Positions 14,822-25,300 of a stretch of 30,170 bases of DNA are shown piece after piece. The stretch lies in IMG/VR virus record IMGVR_UViG_3300044729_000032, positions 1-30,170 of that record; one strand, 5' to 3'. The notes below the pieces were generated by a model. That model searched no databases, was not told where the DNA came from, and saw only the letters and a list, made by a program, of their open reading frames with translations. How positions within the stretch are numbered: position 1 is the stretch's first letter; every line of letters begins with the position of its first letter. A program made the translations under genes and the position numbers. This DNA is from a virus.

Positions 14822-16020
14822 CAGCAGCAGGATCAATAGCAGCAGCAGAAGCGCTGGCAGCAGCAGCAATGGCAGGAACAACAGCAGCACAAGTGGCAGC
14901 AGCAGCCGTGGCAGCACAAGCCGCTGCAGCAGCTACCGCCGCTGGAACCGCTGTGGCTGCTACCATTCCCACCGCCGCCGGAATTGGCGGGGCTATGCCT
15001 TCTACCGCATCTCTGTTGTCAGGAGCCGCTACTGGAGTTGCTCCGGGTGTTGTCCCCGTGGGTGGACTAGGGGCTTTAGTAGCCCCAGTTGCAACAACGG
15101 CTGCCCCGGTAGTTGCAGCGGAAGGTATCGCGCAGTTAGCACCAAAGGCAGGAAGCGTAGCCAAGCCTCCCGTAATCCCTGAGCCGCCTCTCGCACAGCC
15201 AAGCCTTTATCCTGTAGCAGAGCCAAAGCCAATACCTAGAAGCATTTCTCCTCAAGCCAGTCCAATGAACTATGGCAAATCCATCAGCCCTACTGATGTG
15301 GTCAAGGCTCCAACCAAGCCAATGAACACTTTTGACGCTGCTGTTAAGGCAGAGTCAAGTCCGCTCAACATGAGCGGGGATGTTGGAGGAATTAACGAAA
15401 GCATGAATGCAGCCGCTCAGAGACAAGCAAGCGCAGACGCTTTTGGAGGCGTAGGCACTGCATATGAGCCTGCCATTACAAAAACACCAGTTGAGAAGTC
15501 TTTTCTAGACAAGGCTGGTGATTTTGTAATGGATAACAAGCTCAATATTGCTATGGGCGGTCTAGGTCTGGCGCAGATGATGCCTCCAAGTAGCGGGGCA
15601 AACCCAATCTCAGACTCAATGATTCGTCCCTACATCTATTCTGAAGAAGATACCTCCGACCAAGAAGCAGATCCAAGAGGCAGAGAGAAGATTAGGTACT
15701 CAGGCAGCTATACCGCAGGCACTCCATACAAAGCAGCTCAAGGTGGCTTACTAAGCCTACATAGAGGCGGTAACTTTCTAAGCGGTCGTGGAGATGGGAT
15801 GAGTGACGACATACCTGCTATGATAGGAACCAAGCAGCCAGCTAGATTGGCTGATGGAGAGTTTGTCATACCGGCAGACGTTGTCTCCCACATTGGGAAC
15901 GGATCAAGCAAGGCAGGGGCAGAAAAGCTCTACGCAATGATGGACAAGATTAGACAAGAAAGAACTGGACGCAAGAGGCAGTCTCCTCAAATCAACGCAT
16001 CAAAGTACCTGCCTAGATGA
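14809..16020 (+). CDS. Internal virion (ejection) protein, alanine-rich N-terminus
   Basis: A 403-residue protein preceded by AAAGGA. Residues 1-60 are about half alanine, in long amphipathic or hydrophobic helices likely to interact with membrane or with other core proteins. A Pro/Ala-rich middle follows. The C-terminal 90 residues have GGLLSLHRGGNFLSGRGDGM, DDIPAMIGTKQPARLADGEF and VIPADVVSHIGNGSSKAGAE, a block I know from phage proteins encoded next to ejection proteins. The gene overlaps its neighbours at both ends (13 bases before, ATGA after). The set of this gene, the two Gln/Ala-rich genes and the giant gene resembles the T7 gp14-16 or P22 gp7/gp20/gp16 series in order, though not in detectable sequence. 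Confidence 0.68.
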   Translation: MSFLAAAGSIAAAEALAAAAMAGTTAAQVAAAAVAAQAAAAATAAGTAVAATIPTAAGIGGAMPSTASLLSGAATGVAPGVVPVGGLGALVAPVATTAAPVVAAEGIAQLAPKAGSVAKPPVIPEPPLAQPSLYPVAEPKPIPRSISPQASPMNYGKSISPTDVVKAPTKPMNTFDAAVKAESSPLNMSGDVGGINESMNAAAQRQASADAFGGVGTAYEPAITKTPVEKSFLDKAGDFVMDNKLNIAMGGLGLAQMMPPSSGANPISDSMIRPYIYSEEDTSDQEADPRGREKIRYSGSYTAGTPYKAAQGGLLSLHRGGNFLSGRGDGMSDDIPAMIGTKQPARLADGEFVIPADVVSHIGNGSSKAGAEKLYAMMDKIRQERTGRKRQSPQINASKYLPR

Positions 16021-16439
16021 TGGACCTGTCATTAGTACCACCGGGAATGGTTTGCTCCATCCTCCCGCAGATTCTACCGTATCTAAAGGTATCAGAAGAA
16101 TGGTCGATGGGAAGAGCAACTGCTGACGATATACTGTCATTCATTCTCTCTCGTCAAATGCAACTGTGGGTAGTTTTGGATGACAATAATATATACGGTC
16201 ATCTGATAACTGAGGTTAAGCAGTATCATCAATGTAAGATGTTTGCTATTCAGTACTGTGCGATGGAGCCACATGTAATGGAGCAGGTATCTGACAGGAT
16301 GCAGGAGTTAGCAGAAGGCTACGCAAAGGCTACAGGATGTGTGGGGATAGAATTCACTGGCAGACCGGGATGGTCCAGAGCAATAAAGAAGTATGGATAC
16401 GAAGTACAAAGCATCTCGTTCCAACGATTCTTTAAATAG
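16017..16439 (+). CDS. GNAT acetyltransferase-like protein
   Basis: A 140-residue protein with the overall strand-helix order of a GNAT fold: an N-terminal helix (SILPQILPYLKVSEEWSMGR), strands QMQLWVVLDDNNIYGHLITE, CKMFAIQYCAMEP, a helix with EQVSDRMQELAEGYAKATGC, and the end VGIEFTGRPGWSRAIKKYGY, which resembles the C-terminal GNAT segment. The usual acetyl-CoA loop (Q/RxxGxG/A) is not seen; the spot where it should lie reads MEPHVMEQ. It may therefore be inactive or bind another ligand. It sits between two internal virion genes and overlaps the first by ATGA. I recall similar proteins at this place in other phages. Target unknown. Confidence 0.68.
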   Translation: MMDLSLVPPGMVCSILPQILPYLKVSEEWSMGRATADDILSFILSRQMQLWVVLDDNNIYGHLITEVKQYHQCKMFAIQYCAMEPHVMEQVSDRMQELAEGYAKATGCVGIEFTGRPGWSRAIKKYGYEVQSISFQRFFK

Positions 16440-16447
16440 GTGACAGC

Positions 16448-17743
16448 ATGATATATGATCATTTCTCAATGCTTCCAGAGGAAGCGTTTAAACCAAGATG
16501 CGGCAGAAGGGGTATGACCCTAGAGGGTGGCAAGCCCCCTCCAATGCCTACCCAGACATCTCAAGTCTCTATACCAGAATACGCCAAGCCATACATGGAA
16601 GCCCTGCTGGGGCAGGCAGGCGCTATAACTGGCGTTAATAAAGAAGGCGCTCCGGGGGCTGCGTATCAGGCTTATAAGGATGACCGTCTTGCTCTAGCCA
16701 CCCCAGAGCAAATGGCTGCTAGAGGATCTGCGGCAGCAATGACTCCTTCTGCTAACTTTGGCACAGCAACAGATATGGCTACAGCAGGCGGGGTAGCGGG
16801 TCTAGGCGCTGGTAACTATGCCCCTTCAGGATTTGGAACTAACTACGCAACAAGGTCTTATTCGCCTACAGCGTTTAACGCAGCTACAGTCACCCCTGAG
16901 AGAGCAACATCCGCTACCTTTGGTGCGGATCAAGTAGCACAGTACACCTCTCCTTACATGCAGGCGGTTGTAGATCAGCAGAAAATTATGGCAATGCGGG
17001 ATGCACAGATTGTGCAGAAGAATGCAAACCTAGCCGCTGCGGGTCAAGGTACATTCGGCGGAGCCAGACAGCTTATTGGTCAGACAGAAAGAGAAAGGGC
17101 GTTAGGGTCTCAGTTGGGCGGCATACAGGCTCAAGGTCTTCAGTCTGCATATGAGAACGCACAAGCTCAGTTTGAACGCGACCAAGGTCGTGCTATGACA
17201 GCACAAGGGCAGAACCTTCAGTATGGCACTCAGGCTCAACTAGCTAATCAAGCAGCAATGATGGATGCTCAGAAAGCCGCAGAAGCCTCTAGACAGTATG
17301 GCTCAACCTTTGGGGAGTCATCAGCAGCCAGAGAAGCTCAGTTGTCTATGGACGCTCAAAAGGCAGCAGAGCAGTCTAGGCAGTTTGGGACAACCGCTGG
17401 TCTGCAAGGATCTAACCAAGCTATCACCGCAGCTACAAGTCTTGGTAACTTAGGCGCTCAGACGCAGACAGCCGGTATTGACCTAGCTAAAGCACAAGAA
17501 GCCTTTGGTGCTATGGACCAACAGCAACAACAGCAAGCTCTTGAGATCGCTTATCAGAACTGGATAGATCAGAAAGCGTATCCATATAAACAGCTTGGGT
17601 TTATGTCGGACCTGTTGCGTGGGAGTTCAAATCTTGCTGCTACAGGCGGCAAGACAGTATATGAAGCTCAACCAAGTCTAGCCCAGCAGATGAGCGGGGC
17701 TGGTCTATTAGCTGCAGGTCTTGCTAGAGAGGGAATGAAATAA
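16448..17743 (+). CDS. Internal virion protein, Gln/Ala-rich helical
   Basis: A 431-residue protein with TAGGTGAC before the ATG. After a Pro-rich N-terminus (PPPMPTQTSQVSIPEYAKPY), the region from about 165 has the recognisable AQYTSPYMQAVVDQQK stretch followed by GQGTFGGARQLIGQTERERA, LGGIQAQGLQSAYENAQAQF, and repeats of (S)MDAQKAAE(Q/A)SRQ(Y/F)G twice. This Gln/Ala-rich coiled-coil pattern is typical of podovirus internal core proteins that are ejected into the host. A YxxPYxQAV segment is shared, from memory, with many such proteins. Its stop overlaps the next gene's ATG by one base. The direct role, core or transenvelope channel, is inferred. Confidence 0.7.
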   Translation: MIYDHFSMLPEEAFKPRCGRRGMTLEGGKPPPMPTQTSQVSIPEYAKPYMEALLGQAGAITGVNKEGAPGAAYQAYKDDRLALATPEQMAARGSAAAMTPSANFGTATDMATAGGVAGLGAGNYAPSGFGTNYATRSYSPTAFNAATVTPERATSATFGADQVAQYTSPYMQAVVDQQKIMAMRDAQIVQKNANLAAAGQGTFGGARQLIGQTERERALGSQLGGIQAQGLQSAYENAQAQFERDQGRAMTAQGQNLQYGTQAQLANQAAMMDAQKAAEASRQYGSTFGESSAAREAQLSMDAQKAAEQSRQFGTTAGLQGSNQAITAATSLGNLGAQTQTAGIDLAKAQEAFGAMDQQQQQQALEIAYQNWIDQKAYPYKQLGFMSDLLRGSSNLAATGGKTVYEAQPSLAQQMSGAGLLAAGLAREGMK

Positions 17744-19392
17744 TGAATCTCATAGAGCTTTCAAACAACCTAAAGGACGTTCCTGATCATTACCTGATGA
17801 ATGAGGTACAGCAGCCTACAGGCGCTTACCCAGCATATCTGGTCATCTCAGAGCTAACTAGACGCAAAGGAATGCGGGACAGGGCGCTGAAGAATGATCC
17901 TAAGTCTACCGTTGTAGAAGATCTGACTCACCCTAATAGGGAGCAGATGATGTCTGCTGTTGCTCAAATGCAACAGCCAGCACCACAACAACAGCCTCTG
18001 CCTCCTCAGATGCCTCTGCCTCCGCAGATGCCTCCGCAGATACCTCAGATGCCTGCTGCTGGTCTGATGGCTACCCCACAGGCTAGTTCATTAGCCGCTA
18101 CAGATGCAATGGCTTCTCCCCGTAAGCGTATGGCTGGCGGTGGGTTAGTTGCATTCCAAGAGGGTGGTGATGTTAAGAGATTCCAGCAAGGCGCTTTTAT
18201 TGGTGAAGATCCTTCTGTTGTTGCTGACTACGATACCCCTAGCCCAATTTCTGCTTTTTTTGGAAACAAAGACGAAGCCATAGCTAGGCTTAAATTCGAA
18301 AATAAAAAAAGGGATGAAAGAGCTGCAAGGGCTAAGGCTCTTGCACAAGGTGAGCTGCCAGCAGTAGAGACCGTTCAGACAAAAAGCGGATCAACAATAC
18401 CAACATCCATTAATACTCCTGTTGCCGAAATCCCTGCAAAATCAGATCCAGTAGCAAAAGCAGCTCAAGCAGATATTCCGCTTCCGCCCCCATACTCTCT
18501 GCCAGCTTCTCGTGGTGGCGCTGGGACTGATTACATGAAGATCTTTCAGGGTATAAAAGCTCCATCAGCCCCTACTGCAGCAGAAGAAGCGGCAATCGCC
18601 AAGTCAGGAGAGGAACGGTACGCGACAGCAGTTCCCAACAGACTGGAGTCTGTAGAAAAAGAACTAGGCTCTCGCACCCAGAATCTTAAAGACCGTAGGA
18701 AGTCCGCTCTGAACGAAGCCCTTATGATGGCTGGTATTGGGGTTCTAAAATCCAAGTCTCCCGGTCGTTATTTTGGCGAAGGCGCAGAAGAAGGAATGTT
18801 AGCTTACCGTCAGAGCATGAAAGATGTTCGTGGCGGGGAAGACCTAATGACCCAAGCAAGACAAGATTTAGCTAAGGCTCAGATCCTACAAGATCAAGGG
18901 AAGTTTGAGGCTGGTCAGAAGATGCTTGAGAGGGGTATTCAAAAAGAGCAGATTGCTAATCAAAAATTTCAGACTGAATCACAAAATCTTTCTTATGGGG
19001 CAAATGCAAATATTCATTCAAGGGCAAATGAAATAGCAGCGGAACAGCTTGCGCTACAAAAAGCATTGGGTCCGGCACAATATTATTCATTGATAGCTAG
19101 CGGTCAAAGATCTTTGACTGCCGCTGATCTTAACGATGCCAGAGCTGCGGCTCAAGGAGCGGGAGCGCCACAAGTCTTGGTGGCGCAGCTTAAAGCTAAC
19201 ATTGGAAACCCAACATTAATTAAACTTGCACAAAGCAAGCTAATGCAAAGCGGAATTTCGACTGCCGATCCAACATATGACCAGCAACTTGCAGCAGTGT
19301 ATCAACAGTTGGCGGGCATCCCCGGAGCGTCTGCTTCTGCGCCTCCGCCAATGAACAGGAATCCGGGACAGGCTTTAGGTCAGACCCAATAA
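17743..19392 (+). CDS. Internal virion protein with PPQM repeat and Gly-rich motif
   Basis: A 549-residue protein. The N-terminal domain MNLIELSNNLKDVPDHYLMN, with AYLVISELTRRKGMR, is a helical module found in phage internal virion proteins. Residues of about 75-105 are Pro/Gln/Met repeats (PLPPQMPLPPQMPPQIPQMP), followed by RKRMAGGGLVAFQEGGDVKR, a Gly-rich stretch I have seen in the same class. The C-terminal half is helical, with AREALMMAGIG-like membrane-compatible segments (EALMMAGIGVLKSKSPGRYF) and a long Gln/Ala coiled coil. There is no base between its stop and the next ATG. It is likely a core protein ejected together with the giant protein; the mechanism is inferred. Confidence 0.68.
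   Translation: MNLIELSNNLKDVPDHYLMNEVQQPTGAYPAYLVISELTRRKGMRDRALKNDPKSTVVEDLTHPNREQMMSAVAQMQQPAPQQQPLPPQMPLPPQMPPQIPQMPAAGLMATPQASSLAATDAMASPRKRMAGGGLVAFQEGGDVKRFQQGAFIGEDPSVVADYDTPSPISAFFGNKDEAIARLKFENKKRDERAARAKALAQGELPAVETVQTKSGSTIPTSINTPVAEIPAKSDPVAKAAQADIPLPPPYSLPASRGGAGTDYMKIFQGIKAPSAPTAAEEAAIAKSGEERYATAVPNRLESVEKELGSRTQNLKDRRKSALNEALMMAGIGVLKSKSPGRYFGEGAEEGMLAYRQSMKDVRGGEDLMTQARQDLAKAQILQDQGKFEAGQKMLERGIQKEQIANQKFQTESQNLSYGANANIHSRANEIAAEQLALQKALGPAQYYSLIASGQRSLTAADLNDARAAAQGAGAPQVLVAQLKANIGNPTLIKLAQSKLMQSGISTADPTYDQQLAAVYQQLAGIPGASASAPPPMNRNPGQALGQTQ
17971..18054 (+). repeat. Pro-Gln-Met coding repeat
   Basis: Short imperfect repeats of CCTCAGATGCCTCTG type encode QQPLPPQMPLPPQMPPQIPQ, a flexible linker between the N-terminal domain and the Gly-rich motif. 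Confidence 0.7.
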
Positions 19393-22300
19393 ATGCCGCA
19401 TCTAATAACTCTACCAGACGGTACTACGGCATGGGTAGCGGACGGAGTCTCGCCTGCTAAAGGCATGGAGCTTGCAAAGGTTGCCTATCCAGATGCATTC
19501 CCTCCTCCTCCCACAGCTTTAGATCAAGCTCTAAGCGCACCTAAGAATATCTTAAAGGGCGCTGCGTCTGGCATCGTTTCCACTATTGGAGGTCTTGGTG
19601 CGTTGCCATATACTGGATTGCGTTATCTTAATCCAGAGATGACTCCGTTTGCTGAGACGGGCTTTGGCAAGAAAATCACAGAAACAGAGCAATCCCTAGC
19701 CCCAACAGATGAAGGCTACGGCTCCCAGCTCTCTCATGGTCTAGGCTCATTCCTGTCAGTATTCGGTCCGCAGGCTATTGCTCGTGGCTTTGGGACTGCA
19801 GGCAGGCTTTCCACAGGTCTAGCCCCTAAAGCAGCCACCCCAATAGCTGTTGCTCAGACAGCAGGTCTGGGAGCTGAAGAAGCTCGTAACAGAGTAGAGG
19901 CTGCTCGTGCCGAAGGCAAAATAGTCACCCCCGGTGAAGAGTTTGGCTCATTAGTTGCTGGCGTTCCCGCCGGATTAACAGAACTCCTCCCGGTACAAAA
20001 TCTATTCAGAGCTACAAAGGGTCTTGATACGGGTCTTACCAAAGGATTCCAGACCGCAGGATTTGAGGGCGTTAAGAATTTTGGCAAGAGAGCGCTACAG
20101 CAAGCTGGCATTGAAGCGGCACAGGAAGCTGGATCAGGTGCTATACAGGACGTTATAGCCCAGCAGATATACAACCCTGAGCAAGAGATCGGTGGATCAG
20201 CCCTTAAAGAGGCAGCATTGGGTGGTGGAGTTGGAGCGATAGCGCAGCTAGGTCTTGATCTTGCATTAAGAAAAGATATAAAAAGGGCTTACCAAATAAG
20301 CCAGAAGAAGAAGAGCGATGAAGATCTAGCAAAGCAGATGGAAGAGATTAAGGCTGAGACAGCCAAGAAGAGAGCTGAGACTGATGCGGCTCTAGGTATC
20401 TCTCCATTACTTGCTCTACCTGCTCCCAAGGAGCAGATGACTCCGTCACAAGCCAAGCATCCAATCTACAATCCTCTAGGCAACTTCTCAGAGGGTGATT
20501 TAGATCCTGCTAATATTCTTGCCATCAATGCAAAAAGGGCAGAAGAGAATAAGCCAAAGCTAAAGTCATTCTCTATAGAAGACTTAGCAGACTCAGGTAT
20601 GTCTCAAGCGGACATCAGCGGTCTAGTCGCAAAGAAGACTGGCTATGCTGGTACAGAGGCGGATGCAGCAAATATTCCACAGCACATAAATGATGTGCTT
20701 AGTCTAGCCGCTGATAAGAATGTAGATCCTAACTCACAAGGCTTTAAAGATTTCCTCCGTAGGGCTACAGGTCTTGATGACCTGCAGGGAATGAGCGCAC
20801 CTCAGCTCTTTTCTGCCTACACCGCTGTTTATCGTCTGCCTGATTCAACTACGCCTCAAGAGCTGCATCCCGGCACAAGCGCTACCAGATTCTCTGAGGG
20901 GCAGTACGACACCACAATCAAGAATTTGAACGCAGCTCATCCAGAAGACAACGCTCTTACATTAGATGACGCCATCTCTCAGATCAAAGAACATTCTGGA
21001 CTGAAGAATGACACTGATGCTGAGTCATTGATGCACACGGCAATACGCAGGGGTGACTTGTTTGCTAAGTCGTACCCAGCTCCCGATGGAACGACTAGTA
21101 TCTCTGTCCATGTGCCTAACGCTAACAAAGAAGCTGGTCCAGACATTCGTAAGAGTTCTGTTGAGTCAGGCATCCAGCCGGAGTCATATGTTATCAAGTC
21201 ATCTGCTGGGGTAATCGAAGAGCATCCAACTCAGGATGCTGCTGATGCAAGAGTCGCTGCCCTTACTGTTGCCCGTCAAGCTCAAGCTGACAGAAGCCTG
21301 AAAGCAGCCGCAGCTCTTTCCAAAGAGACCGACAAGGCTCAGACCGATCTAGATGCAATGGCTGCTAGAGGGGAATCCAATACACTTGCCTTCCAACAGA
21401 AGGCATCTGAGGTAGCCGCTAAGGCTCAAGCTAATCAAGCAAAGGCAGAGACCTTAAACAATACCGCAGCCAGTTTGGTAGAGCCTTTGGTAGTCGAGCC
21501 AAAGGGTCAGCAGATCACCACCAAAGATGTCCATACTGTATATGAAGGTAACCAGCCTATCGCTGCCTTTGATACGGCGGAGAAGGCTCAGGCTCATGCC
21601 CTGTCCCGTATGCCAGAAGAAGAGCTACAGAAATACACCGGCAAGCTAGGTGTCATAGCTCAGAATGAACTAGCCCAGCGGCAGAGGAAGGAGCCGGGGA
21701 TAAGTATTATTCAGACTGGCGGGAAAGAAAAGGCAGAAGAAGTCTTACTCAGCGCAGGAATATTTACTGGTCGCTTCAAACAAAAGGCAGAAGAATTAGA
21801 CAGGCATTTACGTCCGCTGATGAGTCGCTTAGGTCTTGGAGACCTGCGACTAAATATTGCACATGCAATTGAGAGCGGCGGTGCTGATGGTAAGTATGCA
21901 CAGAAGATTATATCTATTGCGTTAGATGCCAAGAACCCTATCAGGGTGCTTAGGCATGAGGGTATCCACGCTCTTAAAGAACTAGGCTTCTTTACAAAAG
22001 AGCAATGGCGCATTCTAGAGAACAAGGCTAAGTCTGAATGGGTTGAGAAATACAATATCCCCGAGCGTTATGCAGATCTAAATATTGACGAGCAGCTTGA
22101 AGAAGCTATTGCGGATGCGTTCTCTGACTTCGATCAGACCAAGCCTCCGGCAGGTCTTATAGGCGTTCTGTTCAACAAGCTCAAGACATTCATGGAAGCG
22201 TTGAGCAACGCTATTGAAGGTCTAGGGTTCGATACGCACTCAAGCATCTTCGGTCGCGTTAGCTCCGGTGGAGAGATGGCTCCGATCAAACCTGTGATCA

Positions 22301-25300
22301 CAGAGAGAGTCTCTGTTGGTCGTAAGAGAGAGCCTGTTGCAGATGCTCCAGAAGCCCCTATAGAGGTCGCAGCTCCATTGCCAGTAGCCAAGCCAGCAAT
22401 CAAGACTATTGAGACCAAGGGTACTGCGGTAAGGGCTAGAGAAGGAAAGCCAGAGAAGGTTGGGTCTGGAGCTTACAAGTTAGTTAAGGACGCAACCGGA
22501 TACAAGTTCAAGCTCCTCTCAGATACATTTGAGGGAGAGTTCTCTACTGAAGGGAAGCAGCCAGCACAGATATCTTCTACCAAGCAGATCTCAATGGCTA
22601 AACCTGAGCCGGTTGCTAAAGAAGAAGAATCTAAGCCAGTTAAAGCAGAGCCAGTCGTTAAGGTAGAAAAGCCAACAGTTAACAAGTCAGTCAAGATGAA
22701 GAAGCTGGCTAAGGCTCGTAAGATCATATTGTCTGCTGACACCATGAACGAAGCCATTATCAAGATGGGCGGTATCAACGTCAGCTTACGCCCTGATCTG
22801 ACTGGAGATAAGAAAGGTAACCAGAAGCTACCGTTTGTTGGTTCCCTATTCTCTAAGAATGGGACCACAGATCTAAGTGATCTGGCGCTGAATCTTGGTC
22901 AGTACGGCTACTTCACCCCAGAAGAAACTGAGGGTGTAGATGGCGGAGCTAGGCTATTGGCAGACAGGCTGAGAGAAGAGTTTGATGGCGGTAGTCCGCA
23001 CCTATCTATGGAGAACATGGACGATGCTGCTGACGCTGCTCTGAATAAGAGGCGGGAAGAAGAGAAGGAGCTATTTGAAGAGGCTCAGGCTCTTGCCAAG
23101 AAGAAAGGAGAGGAGTTCTATGGAGCAGTCAGTCCAGATGTTCTAGATGTCCTTGGCATCCCAGTAACTCCAGAAGTTCTAGTAAACGGAGAGTTACTAG
23201 CTAGAGCAATCGCCATTAGTCCCGAGAAGGTTGACGACATTGCTACCCAGTACGAAGGATTTGTTGAAGGCTTTAATGCGGCTATAGCTAAATTTATCAA
23301 GGAGCAAAGAAATGGCGGAACCCAAACGGATGACGGTAGCGAAATATTTGGAGATAGCGAAGCTGGTGGCACACAAGTTCAAGGTAATAAAGTCCCCAGC
23401 ACCTACGAAGGCGAGTTCACCGAAATAACTGACAAGCAGAAGGCTATGCTATCAGCTCCTGTATCCAAGTTAAGCGAAGATCAGAAGGTAGCGCTAGAGA
23501 ACCATTATGGCGAGGATCGCAACACCCCTGCATTCTTTGCTCGTATACAAGCTGATGTAATTACCTTTGCTGCCAAAGGCAAGCAAGCTATTTCTGCTGC
23601 GATTAGAAGCATCATTGCACAGATACATGCCGGTGTTCTGGCTGTAGCCATGATTGTTAATCCTAGCTTTGTCAGTCAGCAAAATGATGTAGTGGTGTAC
23701 TCCGCCCCAGTTGTTAGTGAGCAGCTAAAGGTTCCGGCAGAGGCTAAGACAAATATGTCTGATGCAGCTCTAGAGGCTTATGAGGCTCTGTACCCAAAGA
23801 TAAAGAATGATCTGCTGGCAAGAGATAACTTCATGCTTATCATGGATAAGCCTAATGCACGGATGTTTGTATTCAATCCAGACGGCTCCCTGTTCTTGCA
23901 GAAGAAGGTTCTGGTAGGCAAGGACATTGGCGATCTTTATACCGGCACAGGCAAGTACACCCCAGCAGGGCTATTTACGTTAGGACTGCGTGACGCATCC
24001 CGTAGCACAGAAGAAGCCAAGACCGCCGGAGAGTACAAGCATGGCAAAGTATTTGTTCTAGACAAGGCGTTGGGTGGAGAGGCAAGTGTCACCATTCTCC
24101 ATTCCGTATGGACCAAAGAGAAGGATGCCCAACAGCGTGTAGCCGCTCTGAAGAAAGAAGGCGGAGAGGACTCTAGGTACTCATTTGGATGCATCAATGT
24201 AGATGCAGATACATACAGTGGTCTGGTAACTCGCAACCTAAAGCAGATGGACGGAGCCTCTCTGTTCATTGTTCCTGACAATCAGAAACAGGTTAAAGAG
24301 TTTCTGGCTGGGACTAACGTAAAAGACTCTCTCACCAGAGCCAAGTTCTCCCGCAGACAAACAGAGACCCCAGCATTCAAGCAGTGGTTCGGTAAGTCCA
24401 AAGCAGTAAACGCAGACGGGACTCCGAAGATCTACTATCACGGCACAGCTCGTAACATAAAGATATTCAAACCCAAGCAAGCCAATGCAATCTTCTTAAC
24501 GGATGATCCTGAGTTTGCGGATTCGTTCGCTACAAGCTCTAAAGACTGGCTGAAAAATCATGGTCTGCGGGGCGCAGAGAACATTATGCCCGTGTATGTA
24601 AGGGCAGAGAATCCGTTTGACTATGAAAACCCAGCTCATATTAAATTCATTAAGTCAGTGGTAGACAAAAAGTATATCTCTATAGAGGCGCGAGAGTACG
24701 AATTAATGCGAATTTCCGAGGGCGGCTGGGGGTATATAGAAGATGCGGACATACAGAGCGCTATCAAAGCGGCTGGGTTTGATTCATTCTATGCTAAAGA
24801 ATCCGGTCGCAAGAACCTCGCTGTATACAGCCCTAACCAAGTTAAGTCTGCTGTAGGCAATACAGGGGCATTCTCTCGCAGCAATGATGATGTCAGGTAT
24901 TCCAGAAAAGTAGATAGATTGAAAGCTACTGGGTCATCTAAAGCATGGATATTTTTTTCCGAAGCAAATAAAGGTATTAACTTTACTAACATAAAAACAT
25001 TAGCTGAAGCCGGAGAAGCGGCTGAAGAACACTATAAAGATCAAATAAAGAATATTCCTGAGTTTGACGGGGAAGCCTACATGGAAGGGCTAACTATTGG
25101 CGACATTAATGCCTACCCGCCTGATATACAACATGCAATACAGGAATACAAGGCAGGCAATAAGAGCAAAGGTATACAAGAAATACTGGATACAGTCGCA
25201 AGCCAGCGGAAAGCTAACATAAAAGAATGGAAGCAGTACATAGAAAATATAAACCCAGCAATGGAAAAAGATCCATTCTGGAGAGACTATGTAATATCTA

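Noticed and set aside
14763-15164. Leftward 133-residue open frame, alanine-rich
   Set aside because: It is the mirror of the GCA/GCT-rich start of an internal virion gene; low complexity keeps the other strand open by chance.
24948-24960. Run of seven T as a possible programmed frameshift site in the giant gene
   Set aside because: The main frame continues unbroken on both sides with recognisable domains, so no shift is needed.
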